The position numbers were made by a program, and so were the translations under genes. Below are positions 34,523 through 43,528 of a DNA stretch of 64,000 bases, in pieces; the stretch's first letter is position 1, and every line of letters begins with the position of its first letter. The notes under the pieces are model-generated. The model ran no database searches. It saw only the letters and a list, made by a program, of their open reading frames with translations, and was not told the DNA's origin. Source of the stretch: HdN1 sp052035295 (GTDB lineage Bacteria; Pseudomonadota; Gammaproteobacteria; Pseudomonadales; Ketobacteraceae); contig JBPOHS010000002.1 in assembly GCA_052035295.1 (NCBI GenBank), positions 33,855-97,854 of the forward strand, given 5' to 3'.

Positions 34523-37135
34523 TCAACTGCGCGCCGTTGCCCACTCTGAAAACGCCGCCACCGGCATGGGTTTACCCAGCAAATAGCCTTGTGCCCGATC
34601 GCAACCCAATGCCGCAACGGTTGCAAGCATTTTTTCGTCTTCGATACCTTCCGCCACCGTCTGGATTTTCAGGGTTCTGGCCAGCGCTACTGTGTTTTCA
34701 ACAATGCGCAAATCGCTCTCGCTGTTGGACATGCTTGCAATAAAACTGCGATCAATTTTCAATTCGTGAATCGGCAACCGGCTCAAATAGGAAAGCGACG
34801 AATAACCGGTACCAAAATCATCGAGCGCGATACTGCAACCTGCCTTGGCGAGAAGATTGAGGTTGTCGATCACTTGATCCATGTTTTCACTGGCTGACGT
34901 TTCGGTGACTTCCAACACCAGAAAACGCAAGTCGACAGAAAGTGCGCGTGCCGAGTCGACCACGTATTTGACGAAATCCGGCTCAATGAGATTGTTCACT
35001 GAGAGGTTGACGCTGATGGTGACTTTCATTCCGCGTTGATGAAGTTGCTTCAGGAACAGCATGCTGCGGCTCATGACGTAACGGGTGATGTGCTTCATCA
35101 TGCCGGCATTTTCTGCAATATCGATAAATTCCTGGGTGGGAACGTTGCCGAGTCGATCGCTGTGCCAGCGCAACAGGATTTCTGCACCGGCCAGCGTGCC
35201 ATCAGTGCAAGTCATCTGCGGCTGGGCGTAGATTTCCAGTTCCGCTTTGCGCAGGGCGTGCGACAAAGCGCCCATCAGGGCCAGTCGACGTTGACCGTAG
35301 GCATCGATTTCAGTGTTGTAGACGCACGCACGGTGGCCGTTACGAAAAGCCTCTTCGAGCGCGGCAGTCGCGTGCTGCAAAAGGATATCGCCGCGATCGC
35401 CGTGCAGAGGGTAGAAGGCTATACCGCTGTAGGTTTCAAGATTGATAGAGATATCGTCGATATCGAAAGGGCGTTCGTAGGTCGTTCTGATCTTGTCCAC
35501 CAGTGAACGCGTCTTGGCTTCTACGTCATCTGCGCGCGAGAGGAACGCAATCAGCCCGAATTCAATCACGACGATATGCGCAGATGACCGTTCCTCGATG
35601 CACAGCGATACCTGATTTGCGGCAAGCAGGCTGTTCAATGAGTGTGTCAGTTTGCAAAACAGTTTTTCCGCCGTGGCGCGACCCAGGGAAAATCCGACTT
35701 CGCGAACCTGAGGAAAACGCACCAATACCAGGGCGGCATTGCCGCCAAGGGTATCATTCTTGATCCAGTCGCCAAGGCGTGCCAGCAACAGCGAATCGTT
35801 GGGCATTTGGGTGAGGGGATCGTGCATGGCGGCGTCGAAGGTATCCAACTGTATTTGCTTGAGCTTTTGTTCGGTATCGTGTTTTTGCTGCAGCGCCCGC
35901 ATGGCGGCCAGGCGGTCTTCCTTGATGCGATGGGCCAGGGCGAGTGAGAGCAAGATGGCTTCAAGCGCCGAGCCAATCTGGATGGCATGCGTGGTGAGTG
36001 GTGATACCGGCAAAAGACCAAAGACATTCAGCAGATACGCAGAGGCACCTGCTGCAAAGGTCATGAAGGCAAGCACGAAGAAACGGGCAATCTGCAGGCC
36101 GGCGAAGAGGGCGTAAGCACCAAAAAACGACGTCATGGTGAGTGCGATGCTTCCTGTCCACGCTGCCAGATGCGCGCCCTGCACGGGGTTGAACCAGGCA
36201 AACAGCAGTTGGCCAAGGCAAAAATAGACACCACCGTGAAGCGCCTGGTCAAAATGGCGGGGGAATCCTTTCCAATGCAAAAAGGCACGCGCAAAGGCCA
36301 GCATGAATAAAGACATCATGCTGGTGAAAAAGGAAAGCGCTTGCTGTCCGATGCGGGTCTCATTGTTCCAGAGGTAGGCATTGCCCAATCCGGAAAGACA
36401 CAGCATCACGCCAACCGATGCCACGAGGTACAGACTGTAATAGCAATAAGTGATATCACGAACCGAAAAATACAGGAATCCATTATAAAAGATCAGTCCG
36501 ATGACGACGCCGAAGTAGAGTCCCCACCACAAATTCCCGCCCGCATTTTGTTTCAAGGTGTAGTCTTCCGACCATATTTCCAACGGGATTTGCATGGAAG
36601 TGGTCGACTTTACCCGCAGGTAAAAATCCACAGGTCCGCGCAGCTGCGCAGGCAGTGGAAAAAGCAATGTCTGGAAATGATGAAAACGTTCCGCAGCATG
36701 CGTGGACGTTTTGCTGTCCATAAGAAATCGGTTCTGCGCGCTGTCAATGGCAATGATTTCAACGTGTTCAAGCAGTGGGTAGGGGATGGCAAGCAACAAC
36801 GGTTGTGAAACTTTACGGCTGATGTTTACAGGAGCATGAATCCAGTAGACGTTTCGCGTAAAACCAAAATTGAGCACGTCGCCATCTTTGTTTTTTTGCC
36901 AGCGCAGCGCATTCTCGGCGTTTGAAAATGGCACGTCGGCGTGCTTTTCTGCGAGAAAACTTGCATTGGAATTCAAGGGAATGCGCTGCAGGGCGGTGTC
37001 CACCTCCGCATTTTCTGACGAAAGGGGCGACGTGAAAAGAGTGTCTGGAAAACTGCCAAATGATACGCAGGCAAACACCCCTTGCAGCAGCAGGAACAAC
37101 GCGGTGAACAATGAGCGAGCGCGCAGCGTGGCCAT
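34523..37135 (-). CDS. 7TMR-DISM receptor with degenerate GGDEF and EAL domains
   Basis: The 870-residue protein has a signal sequence, a periplasmic DISM sensing domain (about 40-180), seven membrane helices (about 190-400), a coiled linker, a degenerate GGDEF domain and a C-terminal EAL domain. The GGDEF motif is absent from its expected place (the region reads EERSSAHIVVIEFG), so it should not make cyclic-di-GMP. The EAL side keeps EILLRW, VNLSVNNL, EVTET, DDFGTGYSS, KIDRSF and AEGIED, so phosphodiesterase activity is likely. AGGAT five bases before the ATG at 37135 supports this start; an earlier ATG at 37174 is less likely. It is divergent from the PilZ gene. Confidence 0.88.
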   Translation of the reverse strand: MATLRARSLFTALFLLLQGVFACVSFGSFPDTLFTSPLSSENAEVDTALQRIPLNSNASFLAEKHADVPFSNAENALRWQKNKDGDVLNFGFTRNVYWIHAPVNISRKVSQPLLLAIPYPLLEHVEIIAIDSAQNRFLMDSKTSTHAAERFHHFQTLLFPLPAQLRGPVDFYLRVKSTTSMQIPLEIWSEDYTLKQNAGGNLWWGLYFGVVIGLIFYNGFLYFSVRDITYCYYSLYLVASVGVMLCLSGLGNAYLWNNETRIGQQALSFFTSMMSLFMLAFARAFLHWKGFPRHFDQALHGGVYFCLGQLLFAWFNPVQGAHLAAWTGSIALTMTSFFGAYALFAGLQIARFFVLAFMTFAAGASAYLLNVFGLLPVSPLTTHAIQIGSALEAILLSLALAHRIKEDRLAAMRALQQKHDTEQKLKQIQLDTFDAAMHDPLTQMPNDSLLLARLGDWIKNDTLGGNAALVLVRFPQVREVGFSLGRATAEKLFCKLTHSLNSLLAANQVSLCIEERSSAHIVVIEFGLIAFLSRADDVEAKTRSLVDKIRTTYERPFDIDDISINLETYSGIAFYPLHGDRGDILLQHATAALEEAFRNGHRACVYNTEIDAYGQRRLALMGALSHALRKAELEIYAQPQMTCTDGTLAGAEILLRWHSDRLGNVPTQEFIDIAENAGMMKHITRYVMSRSMLFLKQLHQRGMKVTISVNLSVNNLIEPDFVKYVVDSARALSVDLRFLVLEVTETSASENMDQVIDNLNLLAKAGCSIALDDFGTGYSSLSYLSRLPIHELKIDRSFIASMSNSESDLRIVENTVALARTLKIQTVAEGIEDEKMLATVAALGCDRAQGYLLGKPMPVAAFSEWATARS

Positions 37136-37245
37136 TTGTATCCTATTCTGCAGAGAGTTTTCATCCGTTGGCATGGCAGCCAGACAACGCACGACCCGGG
37201 GAATAATCACTCAACGTACGCACGAAATTATAGACGGACATTGTC

Positions 37246-38574
37246 ATGAAGACAGCACGCGGGGAATATCGTCGTCACGAACGCACGGGTATAAAGCTTC
37301 CGGTCGATGTGAATATTGCCGGCAAGCGACTGGTCACAAGTACCTTGAATATTTCTTTAAGTGGTATAGCGCTGTTGCGTTCGCAGGAGCAAGTGCTTGA
37401 AAAGGATCAGCTTGTATCCGTGAGTTTTCGCGGCGTTCCCGGTGTGTCCGTCACTGCGCGCGTCGTTTATTCAGGCAGCGAGCAGGTAGGATTATCGCTC
37501 TATAAAAATCGATTTACAGACACCGATATCGACTCGTTGATTGCTGTCGCGCCCCAATGGCAGCGCCTGAAAATACTCGCATGGCGCGCCCTCTGGAAAC
37601 AATCGCGTCGGTCGGCAGTGTTTCTGGCCAACACGTTGTTGCGACGTCTGCTTATTGGGTTCTATAAGCCGCGCTTCCTGTTTGCCGCCTATGGCACGCG
37701 CAAGGATGTGGAAACCTATTTCACGCCCCGGATGGAACGCTGGATGCCGTCGGTCATTCTGTGCGGGATGATTCGTAACGGTAGCCATCGTGGTTTTCTG
37801 GTGGCGTCGAAATATGTGGAGGAGGAACTCGCAGAAAATAGCGATAAAGTGCGGATCTACCTGCAAAAAATACAGGAGGAATTACCCGCAGTGGATCGTG
37901 TCGCCCTGGTCGGCCGCTTGCCCAATTTTGTGCTGAAGGCGGGGATTCCCATTGTTCCACCTTTCGTTTCCGGCGCCACGGGAACCCGCTACATGATTTG
38001 GGATGTGGCACGTCAGATGCGGGACATTGCCGACGACAAACATCAGAATACTATCGTGGTGCTCGGCGGTGCCGGGCGCATTGGCAATCAGGTCTGTGAA
38101 GATTTGCTGGGCTTGTTCGGAACTGTCATCGCGTTTGACCCGCGTTACAAGGAGGAGGAAGTGTTGACGCTGCGTCAGGGGCACATGATTCGCACTGCCT
38201 CATCAGCACGCTTGAGCCAGTCCTTGCTGTTCATTGGCTTGACCCATCATGGTGATGCCATTGAGGAGTGGGCAACCCGGATCCCGGCCGGATCGTTGAT
38301 CGCCGACGATACCCATCCGTGCATCAGTCAGGAGGTGCGGGAAACACTTGCCAGGCAGCACATTAAAACCCTGAAAATCGTGCTGACGCATGCGGATTTC
38401 GAGATGATGCCGAGAATGCCCGCGTGGACTCATCGGGACATTCCCGGTTGCCTGGTGGAGGCGCTCGTGCTGCTGGATCACGATGACGATGTCGTGGCTG
38501 ACTTCGGGCGATTCTGTGCGTCAGCCGCTAACGCCGGTTTTGCAGGGCGTCTGGTGGAGCCGCTGGACGAATAG
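37246..38574 (+). CDS. PilZ domain fused to a Rossmann-like domain
   Basis: The 442-residue protein begins with a PilZ cyclic-di-GMP-binding domain (about 5-100) with both ligand motifs, R9-R-H-E-R13 and N35-I-S-L-S-G40. The remaining 340 residues are unrecognised except for a dinucleotide-binding fold: the strand IVVLGGAGRIG places GxGxxG at 275-280, and an acidic residue, D298 in VIAFDPRY, sits at the end of the next strand as in NAD-binding proteins. A possible reading is a dehydrogenase-like enzyme or sensor gated by cyclic-di-GMP. It is divergent from an EAL-domain protein, 110 bases away, which fits local cyclic-di-GMP control. Confidence 0.8.
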   Translation: MKTARGEYRRHERTGIKLPVDVNIAGKRLVTSTLNISLSGIALLRSQEQVLEKDQLVSVSFRGVPGVSVTARVVYSGSEQVGLSLYKNRFTDTDIDSLIAVAPQWQRLKILAWRALWKQSRRSAVFLANTLLRRLLIGFYKPRFLFAAYGTRKDVETYFTPRMERWMPSVILCGMIRNGSHRGFLVASKYVEEELAENSDKVRIYLQKIQEELPAVDRVALVGRLPNFVLKAGIPIVPPFVSGATGTRYMIWDVARQMRDIADDKHQNTIVVLGGAGRIGNQVCEDLLGLFGTVIAFDPRYKEEEVLTLRQGHMIRTASSARLSQSLLFIGLTHHGDAIEEWATRIPAGSLIADDTHPCISQEVRETLARQHIKTLKIVLTHADFEMMPRMPAWTHRDIPGCLVEALVLLDHDDDVVADFGRFCASAANAGFAGRLVEPLDE

Positions 38575-38577
38575 TCT

Positions 38578-40662
38578 TCAAAACCAGTCGTCCAGGGCTT
38601 CCATCATGGTTTTGGGGCCTTTCGGTTTCTTCGGCGCTGCATCGGACGCACGCGTACTTTCCATGTCGACACCCTCAGGCGCAATGCCTGCCGGCGCCAA
38701 CGGCGCAACCGGTTTGCGATTGCTGCTGTAGGCATGATCCTGCAGACGGGCGATCGACAGCAGGCTGTAGCCCCGCAATTGATCCAGTCGGGATTGCTGC
38801 TCGCTCATGATGTCGAGTGCGATGGCCTGCATGTACTTGCGGTGGTGTGCCAGCGTTTGAATCGAGGCTTCCTTCAGCGTTTCCAGTTGCTGTTCGAGTT
38901 GGCCAATCCGCTCTGCTTGTGCGCGGAAGCGTTCAATCTGGTGCTGGCGAGCGTTCTGGACGCGACCGATGGCGTTTTCCAGGACGACGAGTTCATTTTC
39001 GAGCTGGGCACGTTGCTTGACCAGTTGCCAGCGTCGTTGTGGACCCTGGTCGGCCAGATCCCAGGCCATGAGGCCCTTGAGCAGCTTGAATTTGGCCTTT
39101 TCCTCGGCATATTCGCTGTCAGGCAATTTGTTCAGTGCCTGCTCCAATGCCTTCATGCGGTCAATGACCTTCAATTGCTGGTCATCTGGCGTGCCAAAAT
39201 CGTCTTCTGCGGCAAGGATGCGATCAATTTCGCCCGAAATGGCATTCTCGCGCCCTTGCACATTGGCGCGGAAGGTTTCCGCCATGGTGATTTTTTTCTG
39301 CGCGGCTGGCAGCAGTTTTTCGAGCCGTTCCATATTGGCCACGATCATCTGCTTGAACGCGGGCATTTGTTGTTGCCATTGCCCAAGCACCTGATTCAAT
39401 CGCTGTAGTTCACGATAACTGCGGTAATTTTCGTTGAATTCGTTGCTGGCGAAGAAACGGTAAAGATAGGGCGACGCACCATCGGCGTTAAATTCAAAAC
39501 CCGGCAGATCACCCATGGGGTCATCATTGAGCGAGGGCGCAGGGCTGATGCGATCGATCCAGTCAGGTTTCTGCACAAAAGCCTTGGCTTGTTCGATGGA
39601 GGCCTTTTCCTGGATAAACGTATCCTCGGCACTATGATAGGCCGTTAGTGCATCCCGCAAGGCGCCGGCATCTTCGTACACGTAGGGAATATTGAGCAGG
39701 GCTTCCTGCACGGCAGGGTGCGACGCGGAACGCTCGCTGAGATGCATCCATGGGGTCAGTGCCCCAACCTTGTCGTTACGATTGATGGCCACCCATCCTG
39801 ACGCCAGCAGGGCGGGTTCCGCCACTTGCCCGTCAAGTCGCACGAGATCCAGATAACGCTGCGCATCATCCCAGGCCTTCGCGCGGAAATAATTCATTCC
39901 CAACGCAAACGCGGCGCGGTCCTGCAGGGTCTCCGTTTCCTTGTTTACCGGTGGCAGGAACAGTATGGAACGGAAAATCGCCGCAGCTTCTTTCGTGCGA
40001 TCCACCGACGCCAGTGCTGCTGCCAGGTTGTAACGCGCCCATAAACCAAGATCCTTGTCATCCTTGATGGTTTCGAGCTGCTTCATCGCTTCTTCAGGAC
40101 GCTCCAGTTCAAGCAGCAACTGTGCATCGAGCAGTTTGATGCGCGGTTTCATCGTGTCCGATGGACGCCGGATTTTCTGGCTCAGAATCGTGTGCGCATG
40201 TTCAAAATTGCCGTGCCGGTAGTGCAGCTCCGCCAGGGTGAACCAGGTCTTGTTGGCATCTTCACGGGTAGCGGCCGAGGGCAGCAGCTCGTCAAAAATC
40301 TGCTCGGCCTGTTGCAGCATCCCAAAGGAGACAAACAGGGCACCCTTGAGCACCTTGGCTTGCTCGTTATTGTTCTGTAATTGGCCTTTTTGTTCGCTGA
40401 TCATGAGCTTGGTCAGCGACGAAAAATAATGCTTCTGGAAATAGTCGAACAGGAAATCACCGTAGGCGAGGTCCTTGACTTCGTGTTCGCCACTGAGCGT
40501 CGGGGCGGGCTTTTCCGGCTTGTCGCGAAACCAGCTGCCGACATCAAATGCGGAAGCCGCGTGCGCCGTTGATGTCAGGCTGCCTGTCAACGTGAAGGTG
40601 CCTGCCAGGGTAACGGCCAGTGTCAGGCGCTTGATGGGGGCGAAACGCGTAGACAACGCCAT
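38578..40662 (-). CDS. Exported TPR-like protein of the ExbBD/TonB cluster
   Basis: The 694-residue protein has a signal peptide ending near AHA-ASA, then helical repeats of the TPR kind (about 55-330, for example ALFVSFGMLQQAEQIFDEL) and a long coiled-coil region (about 440-640) before a basic, proline-containing tail. It is the last gene of the ten-gene reverse operon. Its ATG at 40662 overlaps the preceding stop by one base; an ATG at 40671 is also possible. It may be a periplasmic scaffold similar in kind to the Glt TPR proteins; this is inference from context. Confidence 0.78.
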   Translation of the reverse strand: MALSTRFAPIKRLTLAVTLAGTFTLTGSLTSTAHAASAFDVGSWFRDKPEKPAPTLSGEHEVKDLAYGDFLFDYFQKHYFSSLTKLMISEQKGQLQNNNEQAKVLKGALFVSFGMLQQAEQIFDELLPSAATREDANKTWFTLAELHYRHGNFEHAHTILSQKIRRPSDTMKPRIKLLDAQLLLELERPEEAMKQLETIKDDKDLGLWARYNLAAALASVDRTKEAAAIFRSILFLPPVNKETETLQDRAAFALGMNYFRAKAWDDAQRYLDLVRLDGQVAEPALLASGWVAINRNDKVGALTPWMHLSERSASHPAVQEALLNIPYVYEDAGALRDALTAYHSAEDTFIQEKASIEQAKAFVQKPDWIDRISPAPSLNDDPMGDLPGFEFNADGASPYLYRFFASNEFNENYRSYRELQRLNQVLGQWQQQMPAFKQMIVANMERLEKLLPAAQKKITMAETFRANVQGRENAISGEIDRILAAEDDFGTPDDQQLKVIDRMKALEQALNKLPDSEYAEEKAKFKLLKGLMAWDLADQGPQRRWQLVKQRAQLENELVVLENAIGRVQNARQHQIERFRAQAERIGQLEQQLETLKEASIQTLAHHRKYMQAIALDIMSEQQSRLDQLRGYSLLSIARLQDHAYSSNRKPVAPLAPAGIAPEGVDMESTRASDAAPKKPKGPKTMMEALDDWF

Positions 40663-41441
40663 CACTCCCATTCTTTGAAGCGGAATGCCGGTTGTTGACG
40701 CACCTTGTCACCCTGGATTTTCAGTTCGATGAACTTCGTGTCGGAGTCCTTTTCGAACGCCAGGCTGACGGCGCGACGATACTCGCGTCCTTCCGGGCCA
40801 ATGCCGGTGATCATGGCCACCAACTCGTGTTCACCCGACGTCAGGTTGCCCGTGTAGAGGCGCTGCACGCCACCACGTTTGAGGGCACCGACTTCGCGCT
40901 TGGTATACAAGTGATTACTGATTGCCTTGTCGTTGATTTTCAGCGTGATGGCATCTGGCTTGAAAAAATCGCCGGCGTCCATCGAGACGAAGACGTTCAC
41001 CTGTGTGCTGGACGGAAAGAGCAAATCCTCTTCCAGTACGAACAGGTCGCGATTGACGTTGACCACTTTTTCTTTCAGCGTCTGCATCTCGGTATCGAGA
41101 CTTTGCCGGGTTGGCGTGACCGTGACGTTTTCTTCGGCTTTCTGGATGCGCTTGATCTCGGCGGGATCATCGGTGCCATACAGCACTTCATCCATGTCGA
41201 CGAATTCCTCCTCGTCGTCTGCCGGTGCGGGCGCTTCGGCTTTTTTCTCCGGCATGTCGTCTTCGGCGAGGATCTCGTCCATCTCGATATATTCGAGTTC
41301 ATCGCCTTCCACGGCCGCAGGATCTTCTTCGGCCTGCAGGGTGGGCGTTGCACACAGCAGCGCCGCCAGAATGCCGGCAGCGATAGAGCGTGGCAAGGGT
41401 GCGCTGGTATTGTTTGGCTTCATGAGTGTTTTTTTCTGCAT
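40662..41441 (-). CDS. Exported acidic protein of the ExbBD/TonB cluster
   Basis: The 259-residue protein has a signal peptide (about residues 7-37, ending LQA) and a very acidic linker with repeated MDE and EEE stretches (EMDEILAEDD, VDMDEVLYG). The folded C-terminal part (about 110-259) looks like a beta-rich domain (FPSSTQVNVFVSMDAGDFF). I recognise no family. GAGGA six bases before the ATG at 41441 supports the start. It lies two bases downstream of the thioredoxin-like gene in the operon. Confidence 0.75.
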   Translation of the reverse strand: MQKKTLMKPNNTSAPLPRSIAAGILAALLCATPTLQAEEDPAAVEGDELEYIEMDEILAEDDMPEKKAEAPAPADDEEEFVDMDEVLYGTDDPAEIKRIQKAEENVTVTPTRQSLDTEMQTLKEKVVNVNRDLFVLEEDLLFPSSTQVNVFVSMDAGDFFKPDAITLKINDKAISNHLYTKREVGALKRGGVQRLYTGNLTSGEHELVAMITGIGPEGREYRRAVSLAFEKDSDTKFIELKIQGDKVRQQPAFRFKEWE

Positions 41442-41443
41442 GG

Positions 41444-41971
41444 TTATTCCTCCGCGATACGCTTGAGCGTAGCCGCAATACGCGCCGTGTTTTTGACTTC
41501 GTCGGCTTCGAGCACATCGCGGATGCGACCGTCACGATCAATCAAAAACAGCGCAGGCAAATCATCGATCCAGTAGCGTCGGGCGACACGCCCGTCGTTA
41601 TCCATCAGGACGGGATACCCGAGACTGAGCTTCTTCGCCATATCCCTTGTTTTCGCAGCATCTTCATCGAGATTGACCGCCCAGCCCTGGTAACCGTATT
41701 TCTGCATTGCAGGCTGCAGTTCCTGCAGTGTACGCAAGGCATCGTTGCAGTCGCCACACCAGCTTGACGTGAAAATGACGGCGCGCACGTTGCCGGCATA
41801 TTCACCCAACCGCAGGTTCTCGCCCGTAACACTCTTGAGCGTGAAATTGGGCGCCATCGCACCGATATCCAATGACGTGGCCGACACCGGGCCGGTCAGT
41901 GCCAGTGCACTCACCAGCCCGAGGGATTGCCGTAATCGCCTGGTACTCATCATGCCCGTTACCCTGTTCAT
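41444..41971 (-). CDS. Periplasmic thioredoxin/TlpA-like protein
   Basis: The 175-residue protein has a signal peptide (ALALTGPVSA) and an AhpC/TSA or TlpA-like thioredoxin fold beginning IGAMAPNFTLKSVTGENLRL. The active site is CGDC in FTSSWCGDCNDAL, a redox-capable CxxC. The cis-proline loop is probably in DDLPALFLIDRDG. GAGG five bases before the ATG at 41971 decides the start; upstream frame lies inside the TonB-like gene. Its place between the TonB-like protein and an exported partner suggests it services disulfides of this envelope complex. Confidence 0.85.
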   Translation of the reverse strand: MNRVTGMMSTRRLRQSLGLVSALALTGPVSATSLDIGAMAPNFTLKSVTGENLRLGEYAGNVRAVIFTSSWCGDCNDALRTLQELQPAMQKYGYQGWAVNLDEDAAKTRDMAKKLSLGYPVLMDNDGRVARRYWIDDLPALFLIDRDGRIRDVLEADEVKNTARIAATLKRIAEE

Positions 41972-41978
41972 GCGATCC

Positions 41979-43028
41979 TCACGACGGGAAGAACTTGATG
42001 GGGAAGTTGCCGCGCCAGACTTCGACGTTGGCATTGCCAAAATTCAGCTGCTTGACCCGCACCACGATCTTGCGTTCGAGATCGGGATTGCCCAATTCGC
42101 TGGACACGACCGAACAGGCGCTGACCGTACCGTTGGGCTGGATTTCGAGTTTGAGCAACAGTGTTCCTTCCAGTGAGGGATCTTCGCGCAGCGCACGTTG
42201 ATAAATCGTGTAGATCTGGCTCTTGTAGCGATCGAACGTCACCTGTATCTGCTCGCTGGTGCGACGTGCCTTGCCACTGGCGCCAGCCGTTGCAGCGTTC
42301 TGCTTGACCGGGTCGGCAACCTTGGCAATTGAACTGCTGACCGCGGTCGCAGACGCCTTGCCCAATTTGCCAGTGCCACCGACGGTGCCCGCACCACCGC
42401 CGCCAGAGCTGGCTTTGGCCACGGCCACGCCACCACTGCCACCGGCGGCCATTTTGCCGATCAGGTTGCGCTGGGTGGCTGCGGGTGCAGAGGCTGCATT
42501 GGCGCTGATCGCGCTTTGCGAGGCACTCAATGACTGCGTGACATCGGTGGTCTGATCGCGCAAATCTGCCAGCGAATCAAACACGGCCGCTGCCTTGACG
42601 GCTTCCTGTTTCGCTTCCTGCTTGCGCTCTGCCTGTACCTGTTCTTGCGTCTTGACCGTCACCTTGGGTTTGGGTTGCGGTTTTGGCTTGGGTTCAGGTT
42701 TGGGCTCGGGCTTGGGTTTTTCCGGCTCCGGTTTTTTCTCGACCTTTTTCTCGGGTTCCGGCTCGGGTTTCAATTCCGGTTTTTTTTCTTCCACCTTGGG
42801 AGGCGGCGGTGGTGGCGGCTGCTTCTTTTCCATCACCAGCTTCGCCACCCGGGGTGGAACCACTTCGCTCTCGATGCGCTGCTTTTCCGGAAGTTCTACA
42901 TTGGCAATCACCAGACTGCAGACGATGAAAAACACCAGCGTGGCGGAGATAATGACCCGGAAGCGGTTTTCGTCTTCGGCAAAGCGATCCCAGGGCAGGG
43001 AAGGCAGTGAAAAATAGGGGGTCTGCAT
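41979..43028 (-). CDS. TonB/AgmX-like energy transducer
   Basis: The 349-residue protein has one N-terminal membrane helix (VIISATLVFFIVCSLVIANV), a long Pro-Lys-Glu linker (about 60-125) that could span the periplasm, a Gly/Ala/Ser-rich stretch, and a C-terminal AgmX/PglI-type domain (about 260-349, EGTLLLKLEIQPNGTVSAC). It follows two ExbD genes and overlaps the second by one base. TonB-like proteins pass proton-motive energy from ExbBD to the outer membrane. AgmX is the name used for the gliding-machinery relative GltG; whether this protein moves anything is unknown. Confidence 0.87.
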   Translation of the reverse strand: MQTPYFSLPSLPWDRFAEDENRFRVIISATLVFFIVCSLVIANVELPEKQRIESEVVPPRVAKLVMEKKQPPPPPPPKVEEKKPELKPEPEPEKKVEKKPEPEKPKPEPKPEPKPKPQPKPKVTVKTQEQVQAERKQEAKQEAVKAAAVFDSLADLRDQTTDVTQSLSASQSAISANAASAPAATQRNLIGKMAAGGSGGVAVAKASSGGGGAGTVGGTGKLGKASATAVSSSIAKVADPVKQNAATAGASGKARRTSEQIQVTFDRYKSQIYTIYQRALREDPSLEGTLLLKLEIQPNGTVSACSVVSSELGNPDLERKIVVRVKQLNFGNANVEVWRGNFPIKFFPS

Positions 43029-43528
43029 CAGCTGCCCTCCTTGCGCGTCACGGCGAGGGCAATGCGTGTGTACTCATTGGCTGAACACGTTGCCATGATG
43101 CGTTTGAGCAGCTGATAGGGGATTTCCTTGTGCCCCATGATGGTCACGTCACGCTCGGGTTGCCCCTGCTCATTGACATTGGCCGGTGCGGTGCGGGATG
43201 CCTGGTAGCGCAACTCGTTGACGAGCGCGGGAATCGTTTCACCCGGTGTCGCCAGAATGGCGGAAACATCACCGACTTTCTGGCCGTTGACCAGCAGGCT
43301 GTCGCCCGTGACCATCAGGGTCAGCGTTTCCTTGGGCATTTGCTCTGCACTGGACGTCGGCAGCACGATGGATTTGTTGGGGGGCAACTGATACGTGCTG
43401 GACGAATTCACCAACAGGAAAAATACCAGGATGGTGAAAATATCCATCAACGATACCAGGCTGATGGTGGCAACGACCTGTCGCTTGTGGCGACGGTCCA
43501 TGCGTTTGGCGCGTGCGGAAAGCTTCAT
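43028..43528 (-). CDS. ExbD/TolR-like protein, second copy
   Basis: The 166-residue protein has one membrane helix near the N-terminus (ISLVSLMDIFTILVFFLLVN) with the conserved Asp (MDIFTILVFF) that carries protons in ExbD and MotB relatives, followed by a periplasmic domain. Its start overlaps the first ExbD copy by four bases. Two ExbD genes with one ExbB mirror AglQ and AglS with AglR in the Myxococcus gliding motor. Confidence 0.9.
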   Translation of the reverse strand: MKLSARAKRMDRRHKRQVVATISLVSLMDIFTILVFFLLVNSSSTYQLPPNKSIVLPTSSAEQMPKETLTLMVTGDSLLVNGQKVGDVSAILATPGETIPALVNELRYQASRTAPANVNEQGQPERDVTIMGHKEIPYQLLKRIMATCSANEYTRIALAVTRKEGS

